Assembly: GCF_000092905.1 (NCBI RefSeq)
Contig: NC_014098.1
Coordinates: forward strand, 186,001-250,000
DNA from: Kyrpidia tusciae DSM 2912
GTDB taxonomy: Bacteria; Bacillota; Bacilli; Kyrpidiales; Kyrpidiaceae
Reading direction: 5' to 3'
DNA length: 64,000 bases
Shown: positions 52,275 through 61,286 of the stretch, in pieces
Position numbering within the stretch: the first letter of the stretch is position 1
Layout: each line of letters begins with the position of its first letter
Translations under genes and position numbers: made by a program
The notes under the pieces: model-generated
Seen by the model: the letters and a program-made list of their open reading frames with translations, nothing else
The model's database searches: none
Told to the model about the DNA's origin: nothing

Positions 52275-54940
52275 TCAGAAAGGGCGCGATGGGAGACAGC
52301 CAAGCGGGAACCGTGCGCAGGGAGCCGGGAACCAGGCGCGGGGAGGGGACGGCGGCCCGCCTTCGGAAGGGAGCGGCGCGCAGACCGTGGGCGGTTCACA
52401 TTCTCGCTTTTTTGTGGATGGCTTGGGTGGCGGCCGCTGTCGCCAAGGCGGGGGGTGACCCCTGGCCTTGGCTTTGGGGCTTTTACGTGGTGGGAGTCTA
52501 CATCTTGGTCGTGACGACCAGGCTCAGGTGGCGCCTTCCCCTGCTGGTTCTTTTGGCTGGATTTTTGTGGTGGGCCGGATCGTGGGGAGGGCCTGGCCCC
52601 GGGGTGCTGTCGGGAGGAGTCGGTCCCCCGGGGGTGGCACTGGATGGAGCCGCGGTGGGCCGGCCGGGATGGTCGGTGGCAGGGAGCGTTGGGGCCCCTG
52701 GGGATGGGGGGCAGGCCTCCACTGTGGTACCCGGTGCCTCCGCGTCGGGGTCCGGATCGGAGCAGCCGGTTTCTTGGTGGGGCACCACCGCAGCTCAACT
52801 GGTCCGGGTGGTGGGGGCGGCGCTGGACGGCCGATGGACTGACCTCCTGGTAAATGCTCAGGGGCCCCTGGGAAGAGGGGCGGCCGTCCTGTTGTGCGGC
52901 CTGACCACCTGGGTTTTCGCCCGCTCGGTGGAGAGAGGCCTGATATGGACCTGGCTTTTGGCCGGGGAGATGGTGCTGGCACTGACCGACTCGTTTTTTG
53001 TCAACCAGGCGGTGGCCCTGGTCGGCACCGTGATTCTCGGCATCCTCCTGGCGGCCACTGCCCGGGGACTCTGGTGGGGACAATGGAAGTCTTGCCCGAA
53101 ACGGGCTCTGGCTGCTGGGCTAGCTCTTTCCGTCACGGCGGGGGGAGTCGGGCTTTTGGTCCCCAAAGAGCCCCCGGCATGGCCGGATCCTCTGCAGTTG
53201 CTAACTGGCCGATCATCCGCTCCTTTAAAAAAGATCGGGTACGGCGAGAACGACCTTGAACTGGGCGGCTCCTTTGTCCAGGATTCCACCGTGGCCTTCA
53301 CCGTTATCGCGCCCGAGGCGACGTATTATCGGGGGGAAACCCGGGACGTGTACACTGGACATGGCTGGGCCGCATCCCCTTCGTCGGCGGACAACCGGGT
53401 CTTTCAGGCTCTATTGCAAGGGGGCCGGCTCCCTTGGCCGGCGGATGGAACCCTGTACGGGGTTTCCACCCGTACCCTTCGCCAGTCGATCACTGTGCAA
53501 AGTGGCCCCCTTCCGGTGGTGGTGGCGGCCTATCCGCTCACCCGGGTGGTGTCTGTGGCCTTGAATCACGAGGGGGCGTTTCGAACGGATCCCGCCGGTG
53601 CCTGGATGTCGTTCGGGAATTTGATGCCCGGAGACCGGTATACGGTGGAATCATCAGTTCCCGTCAGTGTGCCGGAGGGAGCGAAACAAGCCTTGCCCGT
53701 CGATCCCGCCGGCCTGCCGCCCACCGTTCGCGCGGATTTGCAACTTCCTCCTGACGTCCCCGCCCGGGTGGTGCAGTTGGCCCGGACAATCACCGCCGAT
53801 CAGCCCAGCGTTTACGGGAAAGCCCAGGCCCTCATCCAGTACCTGAAAGGCCACTATCAGTATGAAACCCAGCAGATTCCTGTGCCCCGGCCCGGGCAGG
53901 ATTTTGTGGACCAGTTTCTCTTCGAGTCCAAAATTGGCTATTGCGACCATTTTTCGACGGCGATGGCGGTCATGGCCCGGAGCGTCGGGCTCCCCACTCG
54001 CTGGGTCAAGGGATTCGCCCCGGGGCGCCCGGTCCAGACCCTGGAATCCGGAAACAAACTTTACGCGGTAAGCAATGCGGATGCCCATTCCTGGGTGGAG
54101 ATATGGATTCCCGGATATGGGTGGATGCCCTTTGACCCGACACCTTCAGTCGTATCAGGGGCGTCAGTGAATTCCGGGGCGCTGGAGCCAGGGGGCTCCA
54201 ATGGTCAGGACTCGGTGCAAGGATCAGGAGCGACGGGGGGCAGCGCCTCTCCCCAAAATCCCTCTCGGGGGACGCCACCGCCGCCTTCCGTCTCCGAGGG
54301 TATCAATGGGCCCGGATCTGGCTACCCCGGCGGAGAGGGAACGGGCGGCGGACTGCTTTCCCGCGTCGGTCTCGGCGGGGTGCCGGGCCGGATCCTTTTG
54401 GGGACGGGAGTCGGGGCGTTGGTGATCGTGGCTGCCGGCGCCGCAGTCACTTTCGTTCTGAGGCGGCGGGGTTGGACTTTCCGGCGAGTGCCTCCGGAGA
54501 CTCGGCAGCTGTTTGCCACACCCCCACCGCAGGATGCCGGGGATGCGGTGGGTCGGCTGCAGGATTGGTACGTCCGGCGGGGCCACCCCCTCACCCGGGA
54601 TACGACGGTGAGGGATATTGTGCAGACGTTGGCTTGGGAAGTGCCACAGGCGGCAGGTTCCGTCGGGCGGCTGTTGGCCGCCCTGGAGTCGGCGCTGTAC
54701 GGACAGGTTCCGGAAGGACCGGCGGAGGAGTCGAAGGGCAGGACGAAACCCGTGACGGAGAGGGTGGTTCCCAACAGGGCTCCGGGGGCTGTGGAGCCCG
54801 GGCCCGACGGAGGCGCGCCCGACGGGCAACGTCTCGGGGCCGTCAGCGTGGCTTGGCAGGAAATCGCCAGGATTGTGGGGGAATCCCAACTCCGCGGGCG
54901 GTGGCGCAGGTTCCGGCGCACCCCGAGCCCGCCGATGTAA
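52271..54940 (+). CDS. Membrane-anchored transglutaminase-like protein (TgpA type)
   Basis: An 889-residue protein with about six N-terminal helices (40-300), an external transglutaminase core with Cys in IGYCDHFSTAMAVMAR (about 558), His in AHSWVEIW (about 606) and Asp in PFDPTPS (about 621), a Gly/Ser linker, a further helix (about 700-730) and a C-terminal DUF4129-like domain. The catalytic triad is intact. With MoxR and DUF58 it forms a conserved trio of unsettled function, probably envelope modification. Confidence 0.92.
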   Translation: MIRKGAMGDSQAGTVRREPGTRRGEGTAARLRKGAARRPWAVHILAFLWMAWVAAAVAKAGGDPWPWLWGFYVVGVYILVVTTRLRWRLPLLVLLAGFLWWAGSWGGPGPGVLSGGVGPPGVALDGAAVGRPGWSVAGSVGAPGDGGQASTVVPGASASGSGSEQPVSWWGTTAAQLVRVVGAALDGRWTDLLVNAQGPLGRGAAVLLCGLTTWVFARSVERGLIWTWLLAGEMVLALTDSFFVNQAVALVGTVILGILLAATARGLWWGQWKSCPKRALAAGLALSVTAGGVGLLVPKEPPAWPDPLQLLTGRSSAPLKKIGYGENDLELGGSFVQDSTVAFTVIAPEATYYRGETRDVYTGHGWAASPSSADNRVFQALLQGGRLPWPADGTLYGVSTRTLRQSITVQSGPLPVVVAAYPLTRVVSVALNHEGAFRTDPAGAWMSFGNLMPGDRYTVESSVPVSVPEGAKQALPVDPAGLPPTVRADLQLPPDVPARVVQLARTITADQPSVYGKAQALIQYLKGHYQYETQQIPVPRPGQDFVDQFLFESKIGYCDHFSTAMAVMARSVGLPTRWVKGFAPGRPVQTLESGNKLYAVSNADAHSWVEIWIPGYGWMPFDPTPSVVSGASVNSGALEPGGSNGQDSVQGSGATGGSASPQNPSRGTPPPPSVSEGINGPGSGYPGGEGTGGGLLSRVGLGGVPGRILLGTGVGALVIVAAGAAVTFVLRRRGWTFRRVPPETRQLFATPPPQDAGDAVGRLQDWYVRRGHPLTRDTTVRDIVQTLAWEVPQAAGSVGRLLAALESALYGQVPEGPAEESKGRTKPVTERVVPNRAPGAVEPGPDGGAPDGQRLGAVSVAWQEIARIVGESQLRGRWRRFRRTPSPPM

Positions 54941-54955
54941 CCGGTCTTCCTCCAA

Positions 54956-54984
54956 TTGACGGAATGGTGGCGGTCCTGTACCAT
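54956..54984 (+). promoter_or_regulatory. Promoter of the guaA-pbuG operon
   Basis: TTGACG (54956-54961), 17 bases, TACCAT (54979-54984), 75 bp ahead of the purine aptamer. Confidence 0.65.
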
Positions 54985-55058
54985 GATGTGGGGACATGAC
55001 TGGCCTTCAAGGGCATGATCGGTAAGAGAATATCCCTGTGGCCGCACGTGCAGCCACG

Positions 55059-55128
55059 GACCCGTATAATGCCGGGAATAGGCCCGGCAGTCTCTACCGG
55101 GCGACCGGAAATCGCCCGACTACGGGGG
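55059..55128 (+). promoter_or_regulatory. Guanine-sensing purine riboswitch
   Basis: P1 pairs CCCGTA (55061-55066) with TACGGG (55121-55126). The core shows TATAAT, AATAGG, AGTCTCTACC and GACTAC, all conserved; P2 is GCCGGG/CCCGGC and P3 CGGGCGA/TCGCCCG. The base before TAC is C (GACTAC), the guanine-type specificity position. Guanine or hypoxanthine should repress guaA-pbuG. Confidence 0.95.
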
Positions 55129-55136
55129 AGTGCGGA

Positions 55137-55228
55137 TTGGAAAAACCATCCGTCTGCCTCGTATACCCATGGGAAAGGACGGTTATGATACCGTTGCTTG
55201 GGGCTGAGGTGGCGGATGGTTTTGTTGT
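55137..55228 (+). terminator. Possible long-range terminator of the guanine riboswitch
   Basis: AAAACCATCCG (about 55138-55148) is complementary to CGGATGGTTTT (about 55213-55223), which is followed by GTTGTGG. The 11-bp stem with a roughly 64-nt loop would end transcription before the guaA ribosome site. Pairing found by eye only. Confidence 0.45.
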
Positions 55229-55241
55229 GGGGAGGGAGATT

Positions 55242-56834
55242 ATGGAACCGCACGAATGGATCGCCGTGCTGGACTTCGGCGGCCAGTACAATCAGCTCAT
55301 CGCCCGTCGGATTCGTGAGTTGCAGGTATACTCCGAACTGTTGCCCCCGGATGTGAACCTCGACGAATTGCGTCGGCGTGGTCCCCGGGGCATCATCTTT
55401 TCCGGCGGCCCCAACAGCGTGTACGCCCCGGGGGCACCCGCGGTGGATCCGCAGATCTACGAGTGGGGCATCCCGGTGTTGGGGATTTGCTACGGCATGC
55501 AGCTCATGGCGGCGCATTTTTCCGCCCCGGTGGACCGGGCAGCGGCCGGGGAGTACGGAAAGGCCCTCCTCGAGCGGGTGCCGAGCCCAGCCTCCGTCTC
55601 CGCCGGCGTTTCGGGTCATGCGGCGAATACCCCGGGCTCTCAGCCGGACTTGCTGGACGGGCTGCCCGAGCGGCAGACCGTTTGGATGAGCCACGGGGAT
55701 GTCGTCACCGCTCCGCCCGAGGGATTTGTGGTGGAAGGGCGGACGGACCGGTGTCCGGTGGCGGCCATGCACCACCGGGAAAAACCCCTTTACGCCGTGC
55801 AATTTCACCCCGAGGTCCAGCACACCGAGTTCGGCCAGGACATGCTGAGGCGTTTTGTCTACGACATCTGCGGCTGCACCGGCGGCTGGACCATGTCCTC
55901 CTACGCCCGGGAGGCGGTGGAGGAGATCCGGCGGCAGGTTGGGAACGGCCAAGTGTTGTGCGCCCTGTCAGGCGGGGTGGACAGCGCCGTGGCCGCCGTT
56001 CTCGTGCACCGGGCGGTGGGGGATCGACTGACCTGCGTCTTTGTGGATCACGGCCTTCTGCGCAAGGGTGAAGCGGATCGCGTCATGGAAGCCTTCGGCA
56101 GAGGATTCGGCATGAAAATCGTCCGAGTGGATGCGGGGGGGCGGTTCCTCGCCCGCCTGGTGGGCGTCCGGGATCCGGAGCAAAAGCGCAAAATCATCGG
56201 GGAAGAGTTTATCCGGGTATTCGAGGAAGAGGCGGACCGGCTCGGGAAATTTGACTTCCTGGCTCAGGGAACGCTGTACACAGATATTATCGAAAGCGGC
56301 ACCAAAACGGCGGCGACAATTAAATCACACCACAACGTCGGCGGCCTGCCGGAGAGGATGTCCTTCCGGTTGATCGAGCCCCTCAACACCTTGTTCAAGG
56401 ATGAAGTGCGGGCGCTGGGCACAGAGCTCGGAATCCCCGAGGACATCGTTTGGCGCCAGCCCTTTCCCGGCCCGGGATTGGCCATCCGGATCCTGGGCGA
56501 GGTGACGCAGGAGCGGCTGTCCATCCTCCGGGAGGCGGACGCCGTGGTTCGGGAGGAGATCCGCAAAGCGGGTCTCCACCGGGAGATTTGGCAGTATTTT
56601 GCCGTGCTCCCCGATGTGCGCAGTGTCGGGGTCATGGGGGACGAGCGGACGTACGCCCACACCATCGCCATCCGGGCGGTGACCTCCCGGGACGGGATGA
56701 CGGCTGATTTTGCCCGGATTCCCTATGAGGTCCTGGAGAGGCTCTCCGGCCGCATCGTCGCCGAAGTGCCCCAGGTCAATCGCGTGGTTTACGACATCAC
56801 CTCCAAGCCGCCCGCCACCATCGAATGGGAATAG
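55242..56834 (+). CDS. guaA: GMP synthase (glutamine-hydrolysing)
   Basis: GuaA turns XMP into GMP. The 530-residue enzyme has an amidotransferase domain (GICYGMQ with the catalytic Cys, FHPEV), the ATP-pyrophosphatase loop [13 protein letters not shown] and the C-terminal dimerisation domain ending [18 protein letters not shown]. Between the two GATase motifs about 20 residues ([20 protein letters not shown]) are inserted relative to usual GuaA. ATG 55242 follows GGGGAGGGAG. Regulated by the guanine riboswitch. Confidence 0.96.
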   Translation: MEPHEWIAVLDFGGQYNQLIARRIRELQVYSELLPPDVNLDELRRRGPRGIIFSGGPNSVYAPGAPAVDPQIYEWGIPVLGICYGMQLMAAHFSAPVDRAAAGEYGKALLERVPSPASVSAGVSGHAANTPGSQPDLLDGLPERQTVWMSHGDVVTAPPEGFVVEGRTDRCPVAAMHHREKPLYAVQFHPEVQHTEFGQDMLRRFVYDICGCTGGWTMSSYAREAVEEIRRQVGNGQVLCALSGGVDSAVAAVLVHRAVGDRLTCVFVDHGLLRKGEADRVMEAFGRGFGMKIVRVDAGGRFLARLVGVRDPEQKRKIIGEEFIRVFEEEADRLGKFDFLAQGTLYTDIIESGTKTAATIKSHHNVGGLPERMSFRLIEPLNTLFKDEVRALGTELGIPEDIVWRQPFPGPGLAIRILGEVTQERLSILREADAVVREEIRKAGLHREIWQYFAVLPDVRSVGVMGDERTYAHTIAIRAVTSRDGMTADFARIPYEVLERLSGRIVAEVPQVNRVVYDITSKPPATIEWE

Positions 56835-56850
56835 AAAGGGGAGATTACCG

Positions 56851-58233
56851 ATGGACAGATTTTTCCACCTCCGGGAACGGGGGACAAGCGTCGGGACGGA
56901 GATTTTAGCCGGGCTCACCACCTTCATGACCATGGCCTACATTCTTTTCCTCAATCCCAATATCCTCTCGGTGACGGGCATGGACAAAAGTGCCGTCTTT
57001 TTCGCCACCGCCGTCGGGGCCGGACTCGTCACCATCCTTATGGGGCTGGTGGCCAACATCCCCGTGGCTCTCGCGCCCGGGATGGGGCTCAACGCCTATT
57101 TTGCCGTGATCGCCGCCTCCAAGGGAGGCATGATGTCTTGGCAAGTCGCCCTTGGGGCGGTTTTTATATCCGGTATCATTTTTATCATCCTGACGGTGAC
57201 GAAAATCCGGCAGCTTTTGGTGGTGGCGGTTCCCGATGCGCTGAAAATGGCCATCACCGTGGGCATTGGTTTATTCATCACACTCATCGGGTTAAAAACC
57301 GGGCAGATCACCGGTGTGCAGTACGTGGGGGGCCCGTCGCAAAATGCCATCGCCGGCGGGGGCACCCCGGTGTTGCAGTTTTTTGAGTGGAATATCCTCC
57401 TGACGAACTTCACCCAGAACCGCGGGGCTTTGTTGACGATTATCGGCCTGATCATCATCGCGGTGCTCATGGCCCTGAGGGTGCGGGGGGCGCTGCTGAT
57501 CGGGATCCTGCTCACCACGGTGATCGGAATTCCGATGGGACAAACGGACCTCTCCAAACTGACCCAGACCCCGATGCTCCCCAGTGCTGAACATCTGGCC
57601 GTGGGTCAGCTGGATATCATGGGCGCGATCCACATGGGTTTGATTGAAGTGGTGGCGGTGTTCACCTTCGTGGAGCTCTTCGACACCTTTGGGACCCTCA
57701 TCGGGACGACCAACAAGGCCGGGCTGTTGAAAGGGCCGGAAGGGGAGAAGACCCTGGGCCGGGCCATGCTCGTGGATGCCACCGGGGTGAGCCTGGGGGC
57801 GCTGCTGGGGACCAGCACCATCACGGCCTTCGTCGAGAGCGCCTCGGGGGTGGCCGAGGGCGGGCGTACCGGGCTCACGGCCATCACCACCGGGGTGCTC
57901 TTTTTGCTCGCCACATTCTTGCTGGCGCCAATTGCAGCCGTGATTCCCGACTCGGCCACGGCGCCGGCGCTGATCATCGTCGGGGTGCTGATGATCCAGG
58001 CGGTGCGGAATATTGATTTTGTCGATCCCGTCAAGGGCATTCCGGCCTTTCTCACCATCGCCCTGATGCCCTTCACCTACAGCATCGCCAACGGTATCTC
58101 CGCGGGCATCGTGTTTTACGTCCTGCTCGCGGCCCTGCGCAATGTGTTCACAAAGGAGAAGGAGCCGATCCACTGGCTGATGTGGATTCTCGCGGTGCTG
58201 GTGGTGCTGCGGTATATTTTCTTGGGCGTTTGA
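56851..58233 (+). CDS. pbuG: Guanine/hypoxanthine permease, NCS2 AzgA/PbuG family
   Basis: The 460-residue transporter has 13-14 helices and the AzgA-type features EILAGLTTFMTMAYILFLNP, ALAPGMGLNAYF and EGGRTGLTAITTG. AAAGGGGAG precedes ATG 56851. It lies 16 bp after guaA, sharing the guanine riboswitch, so uptake and synthesis are controlled together. Confidence 0.94.
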   Translation: MDRFFHLRERGTSVGTEILAGLTTFMTMAYILFLNPNILSVTGMDKSAVFFATAVGAGLVTILMGLVANIPVALAPGMGLNAYFAVIAASKGGMMSWQVALGAVFISGIIFIILTVTKIRQLLVVAVPDALKMAITVGIGLFITLIGLKTGQITGVQYVGGPSQNAIAGGGTPVLQFFEWNILLTNFTQNRGALLTIIGLIIIAVLMALRVRGALLIGILLTTVIGIPMGQTDLSKLTQTPMLPSAEHLAVGQLDIMGAIHMGLIEVVAVFTFVELFDTFGTLIGTTNKAGLLKGPEGEKTLGRAMLVDATGVSLGALLGTSTITAFVESASGVAEGGRTGLTAITTGVLFLLATFLLAPIAAVIPDSATAPALIIVGVLMIQAVRNIDFVDPVKGIPAFLTIALMPFTYSIANGISAGIVFYVLLAALRNVFTKEKEPIHWLMWILAVLVVLRYIFLGV

Positions 58234-58251
58234 CCGGGAGCGGGATTTCAG

Positions 58252-58290
58252 CCGGGGTTTGCGCGACCCAGCGCGACCCCGGTTATTTTA
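58252..58290 (+). terminator. Terminator of the guaA-pbuG operon
   Basis: CCGGGGT and ACCCCGG enclose an inner GCGC/GCGC stem, followed by TTATTTTA. Confidence 0.88.
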
Positions 58291-58415
58291 CGATCAATAT
58301 TGTTCGGGACATTCCGCGCACCCAAGTGGACGAGATGAAGGCGGAGTTGGAACAGCACCTGCGCGAAGCCGTCCGGGACGGAAAAACGGTAACGGACGTG
58401 GTGGGCGCTCTGTAG
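58291..58415 (+). pseudogene. Fragment resembling the start of a HAAS-type helical domain
   Basis: Reading on from the terminator gives VRDIPRTQVDEMKAELEQHL then REAVRDGKTVTDVVGAL and a stop. The helix pattern (two short helices with ELEQHL...DGKTV) recalls N-terminal HAAS-like domains of membrane regulators. No start or ribosome site is present upstream of the terminator. Possibly the remnant of a lost gene. Confidence 0.3.
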
Positions 58416-58423
58416 AGAATCGC

Positions 58424-58442
58424 TGACCGGTCAAGGTATAAT
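58424..58442 (+). promoter_or_regulatory. -10 box and palindrome ahead of the sigma-54 activator gene
   Basis: TGACCGGTCA (58424-58433) is a perfect 10-bp palindrome directly before TATAAT (58437-58442). There is no good -35, so the promoter may be weak or regulated at the palindrome. Confidence 0.45.
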
Positions 58443-58519
58443 GGATGCATAGATACGTCAGGGAACCGGACAGGGCGGTTGGGCGGCGGGAGCCGTTCTG
58501 CGAATGGAGGGGTGCCAGA

Positions 58520-60061
58520 ATGGCAGGAGACGATCGGAAAGGCCGGGGTACGAGTGCCTCCGAGCACGGCCAGGGTCTTTCAGGTCAGAGTTTCCCGGCG
58601 GACCCAGACGTGCAGCCGGCGCTCTCCGGACAGACCGAGCAGCCGCAGGAACCTGAGTGGGACCCCGGGCCGGAAGAGGAACTGGAGATGATCTTGAACT
58701 CCGTGTACGACGACATCGTTATCACCGATGGCCGTGGGGTCGTCCTGCGGGCTAGTCGGTCCTGTCAGCGCGTGTACGGTCGAAGCCCGGAAGAGCTGGT
58801 GGGGCAATCTGTTGCGGAACTCGAACGGCAAGGCATTTTTCGCCCATCTATCACTCTGCGGGTTCTGGTCACCGGGACTCGGCAGACGGTGATCCAAACC
58901 ACGGCCGATGGCAGTAAGAAGTTGGTCACCGCCACCCCGGTGTTTGATTCCGAAGGGCGGATTGTCCGGGTGGTTTCGTACTCCCACGACATCACCGAAC
59001 TGATCGAATTAAAAGAGCATCTTGCCGAACTTCAGCAGCAGATGGGCCGGGTCACCCGAGAGCTGGAACACCGGCGAAGCTTGGATACCGAAGTCGATGG
59101 ACTCGTGGTGGAGAGCGGGGCCATGAAGGATCTGGTGCGCCAGATGGCCCAATTGGCCAAGCATGATGTCACCGTCTTGCTTCGAGGGGAATCCGGGGTG
59201 GGCAAGGGCGTGTTCGCTCGCTATCTGCACCAGCACAGTCCCCGGGCCGAGGGCCCGTTTATCGAGATCAACAGTGGGGCCCTTCCGGAATCCTTGGCGG
59301 AATCCGAATTGTTCGGCTACGAACGAGGGACCTTTACCGGAGCACTCAAATCCGGCAAAATCGGGCTCATTGAACTGGCCCACGGGGGAACGTTGTTCCT
59401 CGATGAGGTGGGTGATCTGCCCCTTCCCCTTCAGGTCAAGCTCTTGAAAGTGATCCAGGAAAAAACCTTCTATCGCGTCGGAGGTCGGGCGCCGGTCCAC
59501 TCGAATTTTCGCCTGATTGCCGCGACCAATCGCGATCTCGAGGCGTTAGTGCGGGCAGGGGCTTTTCGGGAAGATCTGTTTTATCGTCTAAATACGGTTC
59601 CCGTGACGATTCCGCCCTTGCGGGAGCGGCGGGAGGATATCCCGGGGCTGGCCGGATACTTCCTCGAACGGTACAATGCAAAATACCACGCCCGGAAGAG
59701 GATCGATCCCGGGGCGCTTCGGCAGTTGGTCAACTATTCGTGGCCCGGCAATGTGCGGGAGTTGGAAAACCTGATCGAGCGCCTGGTTCTCCTCGTAGAG
59801 GGTGAGGTCATCCAGCCGACCGATCTACTTTTCGGCGATGCTGCGGGAAACGGGCACAGGATGGACGACAACCTGTCGGATCCTCCGTCCCCGGGTTTGG
59901 GGGCCCTGCCCTTGCCTGACCTGGTGGCGGCCTATGAACGGCATCTGCTTGACGAGGCCCGGCGCCGATGTCGGAGCACCACGGAGATGGCTTCCCTTCT
60001 CGGCGTCAGTCAACCGACGGTGGTCCGGAAGCTGCGGCGGTATTTTGGTTCCACGGGCTAG
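58520..60061 (+). CDS. Sigma-54-dependent transcriptional activator with PAS domain (RocR/BkdR-like)
   Basis: The 513-residue protein has an N-terminal PAS sensor (about 55-170), a short coiled coil, an AAA+ domain (about 205-430) and a C-terminal helix-turn-helix (STTEMASLLGVSQPTVVRKL). Walker A is GESGVGKG and Walker B GTLFLDEVG. The sigma-54 contact loop reads GTFTGA, a variant of GAFTGA. GGAGGGGTG precedes ATG 58520. It should activate the downstream nitrogen operon through the palindromes at 60.1 kb. The inducer is unknown; PAS suggests a small ligand. Confidence 0.93.
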   Translation: MAGDDRKGRGTSASEHGQGLSGQSFPADPDVQPALSGQTEQPQEPEWDPGPEEELEMILNSVYDDIVITDGRGVVLRASRSCQRVYGRSPEELVGQSVAELERQGIFRPSITLRVLVTGTRQTVIQTTADGSKKLVTATPVFDSEGRIVRVVSYSHDITELIELKEHLAELQQQMGRVTRELEHRRSLDTEVDGLVVESGAMKDLVRQMAQLAKHDVTVLLRGESGVGKGVFARYLHQHSPRAEGPFIEINSGALPESLAESELFGYERGTFTGALKSGKIGLIELAHGGTLFLDEVGDLPLPLQVKLLKVIQEKTFYRVGGRAPVHSNFRLIAATNRDLEALVRAGAFREDLFYRLNTVPVTIPPLRERREDIPGLAGYFLERYNAKYHARKRIDPGALRQLVNYSWPGNVRELENLIERLVLLVEGEVIQPTDLLFGDAAGNGHRMDDNLSDPPSPGLGALPLPDLVAAYERHLLDEARRRCRSTTEMASLLGVSQPTVVRKLRRYFGSTG

Positions 60062-60106
60062 GCCGGGAACTGGCCAGGCGGACTGGCTGCTGAGAAGGGG
60101 TGCTGT

Positions 60107-60146
60107 TATACGAACTTGTATAGGGACTTATACAGATCTGTATAAG
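60107..60146. promoter_or_regulatory. Upstream activating palindromes for the sigma-54 activator
   Basis: CTTATACAGATCTGTATAAG (60127-60146) is a perfect 20-bp palindrome. TATACGAACTTGTATA (60107-60122) is a diverged copy of its core. Their centres are 22 bp apart, two helical turns, placing two dimers on one DNA face about 150 bp before the -24/-12 promoter. Confidence 0.85.
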
Positions 60147-60277
60147 TTTGACGACCAAACTGTTCGTTTGCTGGATGGAGCCAGCACCAGACAGCCTTAA
60201 AAAATCACTTGGATTTTCTGTACTTCTTTCCCCACTGACCCTTCAAACCTCTCCTCGATACGTTATGTATTCTAACA

Positions 60278-60293
60278 TGGCACGAATCCTGCA
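60278..60293 (+). promoter_or_regulatory. Sigma-54 (-24/-12) promoter of the ureohydrolase operon
   Basis: TGGCACGAATCCTGCA carries the GG and GC elements with exactly 10 bases between and matches TGGCACG-N4-TTGCW except one base. It lies 28 bp before the start codon, so the leader is about 17 nt. Confidence 0.88.
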
Positions 60294-60320
60294 TGATCCC
60301 TTCGCCCAGGAGGGATCGAA

Positions 60321-61286
60321 ATGTCGTATCAACCGAAGGATTCTTTTGAGTCGCCTCGATTTTGTGGAGTTCGCACCTTTATGCGCCTGCCCTATGTGGA
60401 ACATCTTGACACCGCAGAACCGATCGATTTTGCCGTGGTCGGGGTGCCTTTTGACACCGGCCAGTCTTACCGGACCGGCGCCCGGTTTGGTCCGGCGCAC
60501 ATCCGAGATTTTTCCGTGTTGCTCCGACCCTATCATCCCCAGCAGGACATCTGCGTGTTCGATTATGTCTCGGGGATCGATTACGGGGACCTGCCGGTGG
60601 TACCGGGCTACATCGAGGAAACGTACCGCCGGATGGTCGAAGGCTTGACGCCATTGCTCGATCACGGCATTGTGCCCATCATCCTTGGCGGGGACCACAG
60701 TATTACCTTAGGGGAGCTTCGGGCTGTGGCGAAGCGCTATGGCCCCGTGGGGCTCATTCATTTCGACTCTCACTCGGACACCTGGGACAGTTATTTTGGC
60801 CAAAAATACAATCATGGGACGCCTTTCCGCCGGGCTGCGGAGGAGGGGCTGTTGGCTCCGGAGCGGGTGATTCAGGTGGGGATGCGCGGGCCGTTGTACG
60901 GGCCAAAGGATCTCGACGATGCCCGGCAGTTGGGGTTTGCCGTGTACACCACCGACGACTTGCTCGCCATGGGAATTCCCGAGATGATCCGGTTGATCCG
61001 GGAACGCGTCGGGAGCGGGCCCACGTTTCTCTCCTTTGATATCGATTTTCTCGATCCCGTGTACGCACCCGGGACGGGGACTCCCGAGGTAGCCGGTGTC
61101 ACGGTTGCCCAGGCTCAACAGTTGGTACGGGGACTCGCGGGTCTGAACATCGTCGCGTATGACCTGGTGGAGGTCCTGCCCGCGTACGACAGTGGCCAGA
61201 TCACCGCCGCGGCCGCGGCGAACGTGGTGTACGAATTTATCGCCCTTCTCGCTCTAGGAAAGAGAGGAGGTCATCGGGATGGCTGA
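60321..61286 (+). CDS. Ureohydrolase (agmatinase / guanidino-acid hydrolase family)
   Basis: The 321-residue Mn-dependent enzyme splits urea from a guanidino compound. All metal ligands are seen: GGDHS, HFDSHSDTWD and SFDIDFLDP, followed by GTGTPEVAG. It matches agmatinase, guanidinobutyrase and guanidinopropionase alike; the substrate-binding loop is not decisive. ATG 60321 follows CAGGAGGGA. First gene of a sigma-54 operon with a permease, a C-N hydrolase and a cyclase-family enzyme. Confidence 0.92.
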   Translation: MSYQPKDSFESPRFCGVRTFMRLPYVEHLDTAEPIDFAVVGVPFDTGQSYRTGARFGPAHIRDFSVLLRPYHPQQDICVFDYVSGIDYGDLPVVPGYIEETYRRMVEGLTPLLDHGIVPIILGGDHSITLGELRAVAKRYGPVGLIHFDSHSDTWDSYFGQKYNHGTPFRRAAEEGLLAPERVIQVGMRGPLYGPKDLDDARQLGFAVYTTDDLLAMGIPEMIRLIRERVGSGPTFLSFDIDFLDPVYAPGTGTPEVAGVTVAQAQQLVRGLAGLNIVAYDLVEVLPAYDSGQITAAAAANVVYEFIALLALGKRGGHRDG

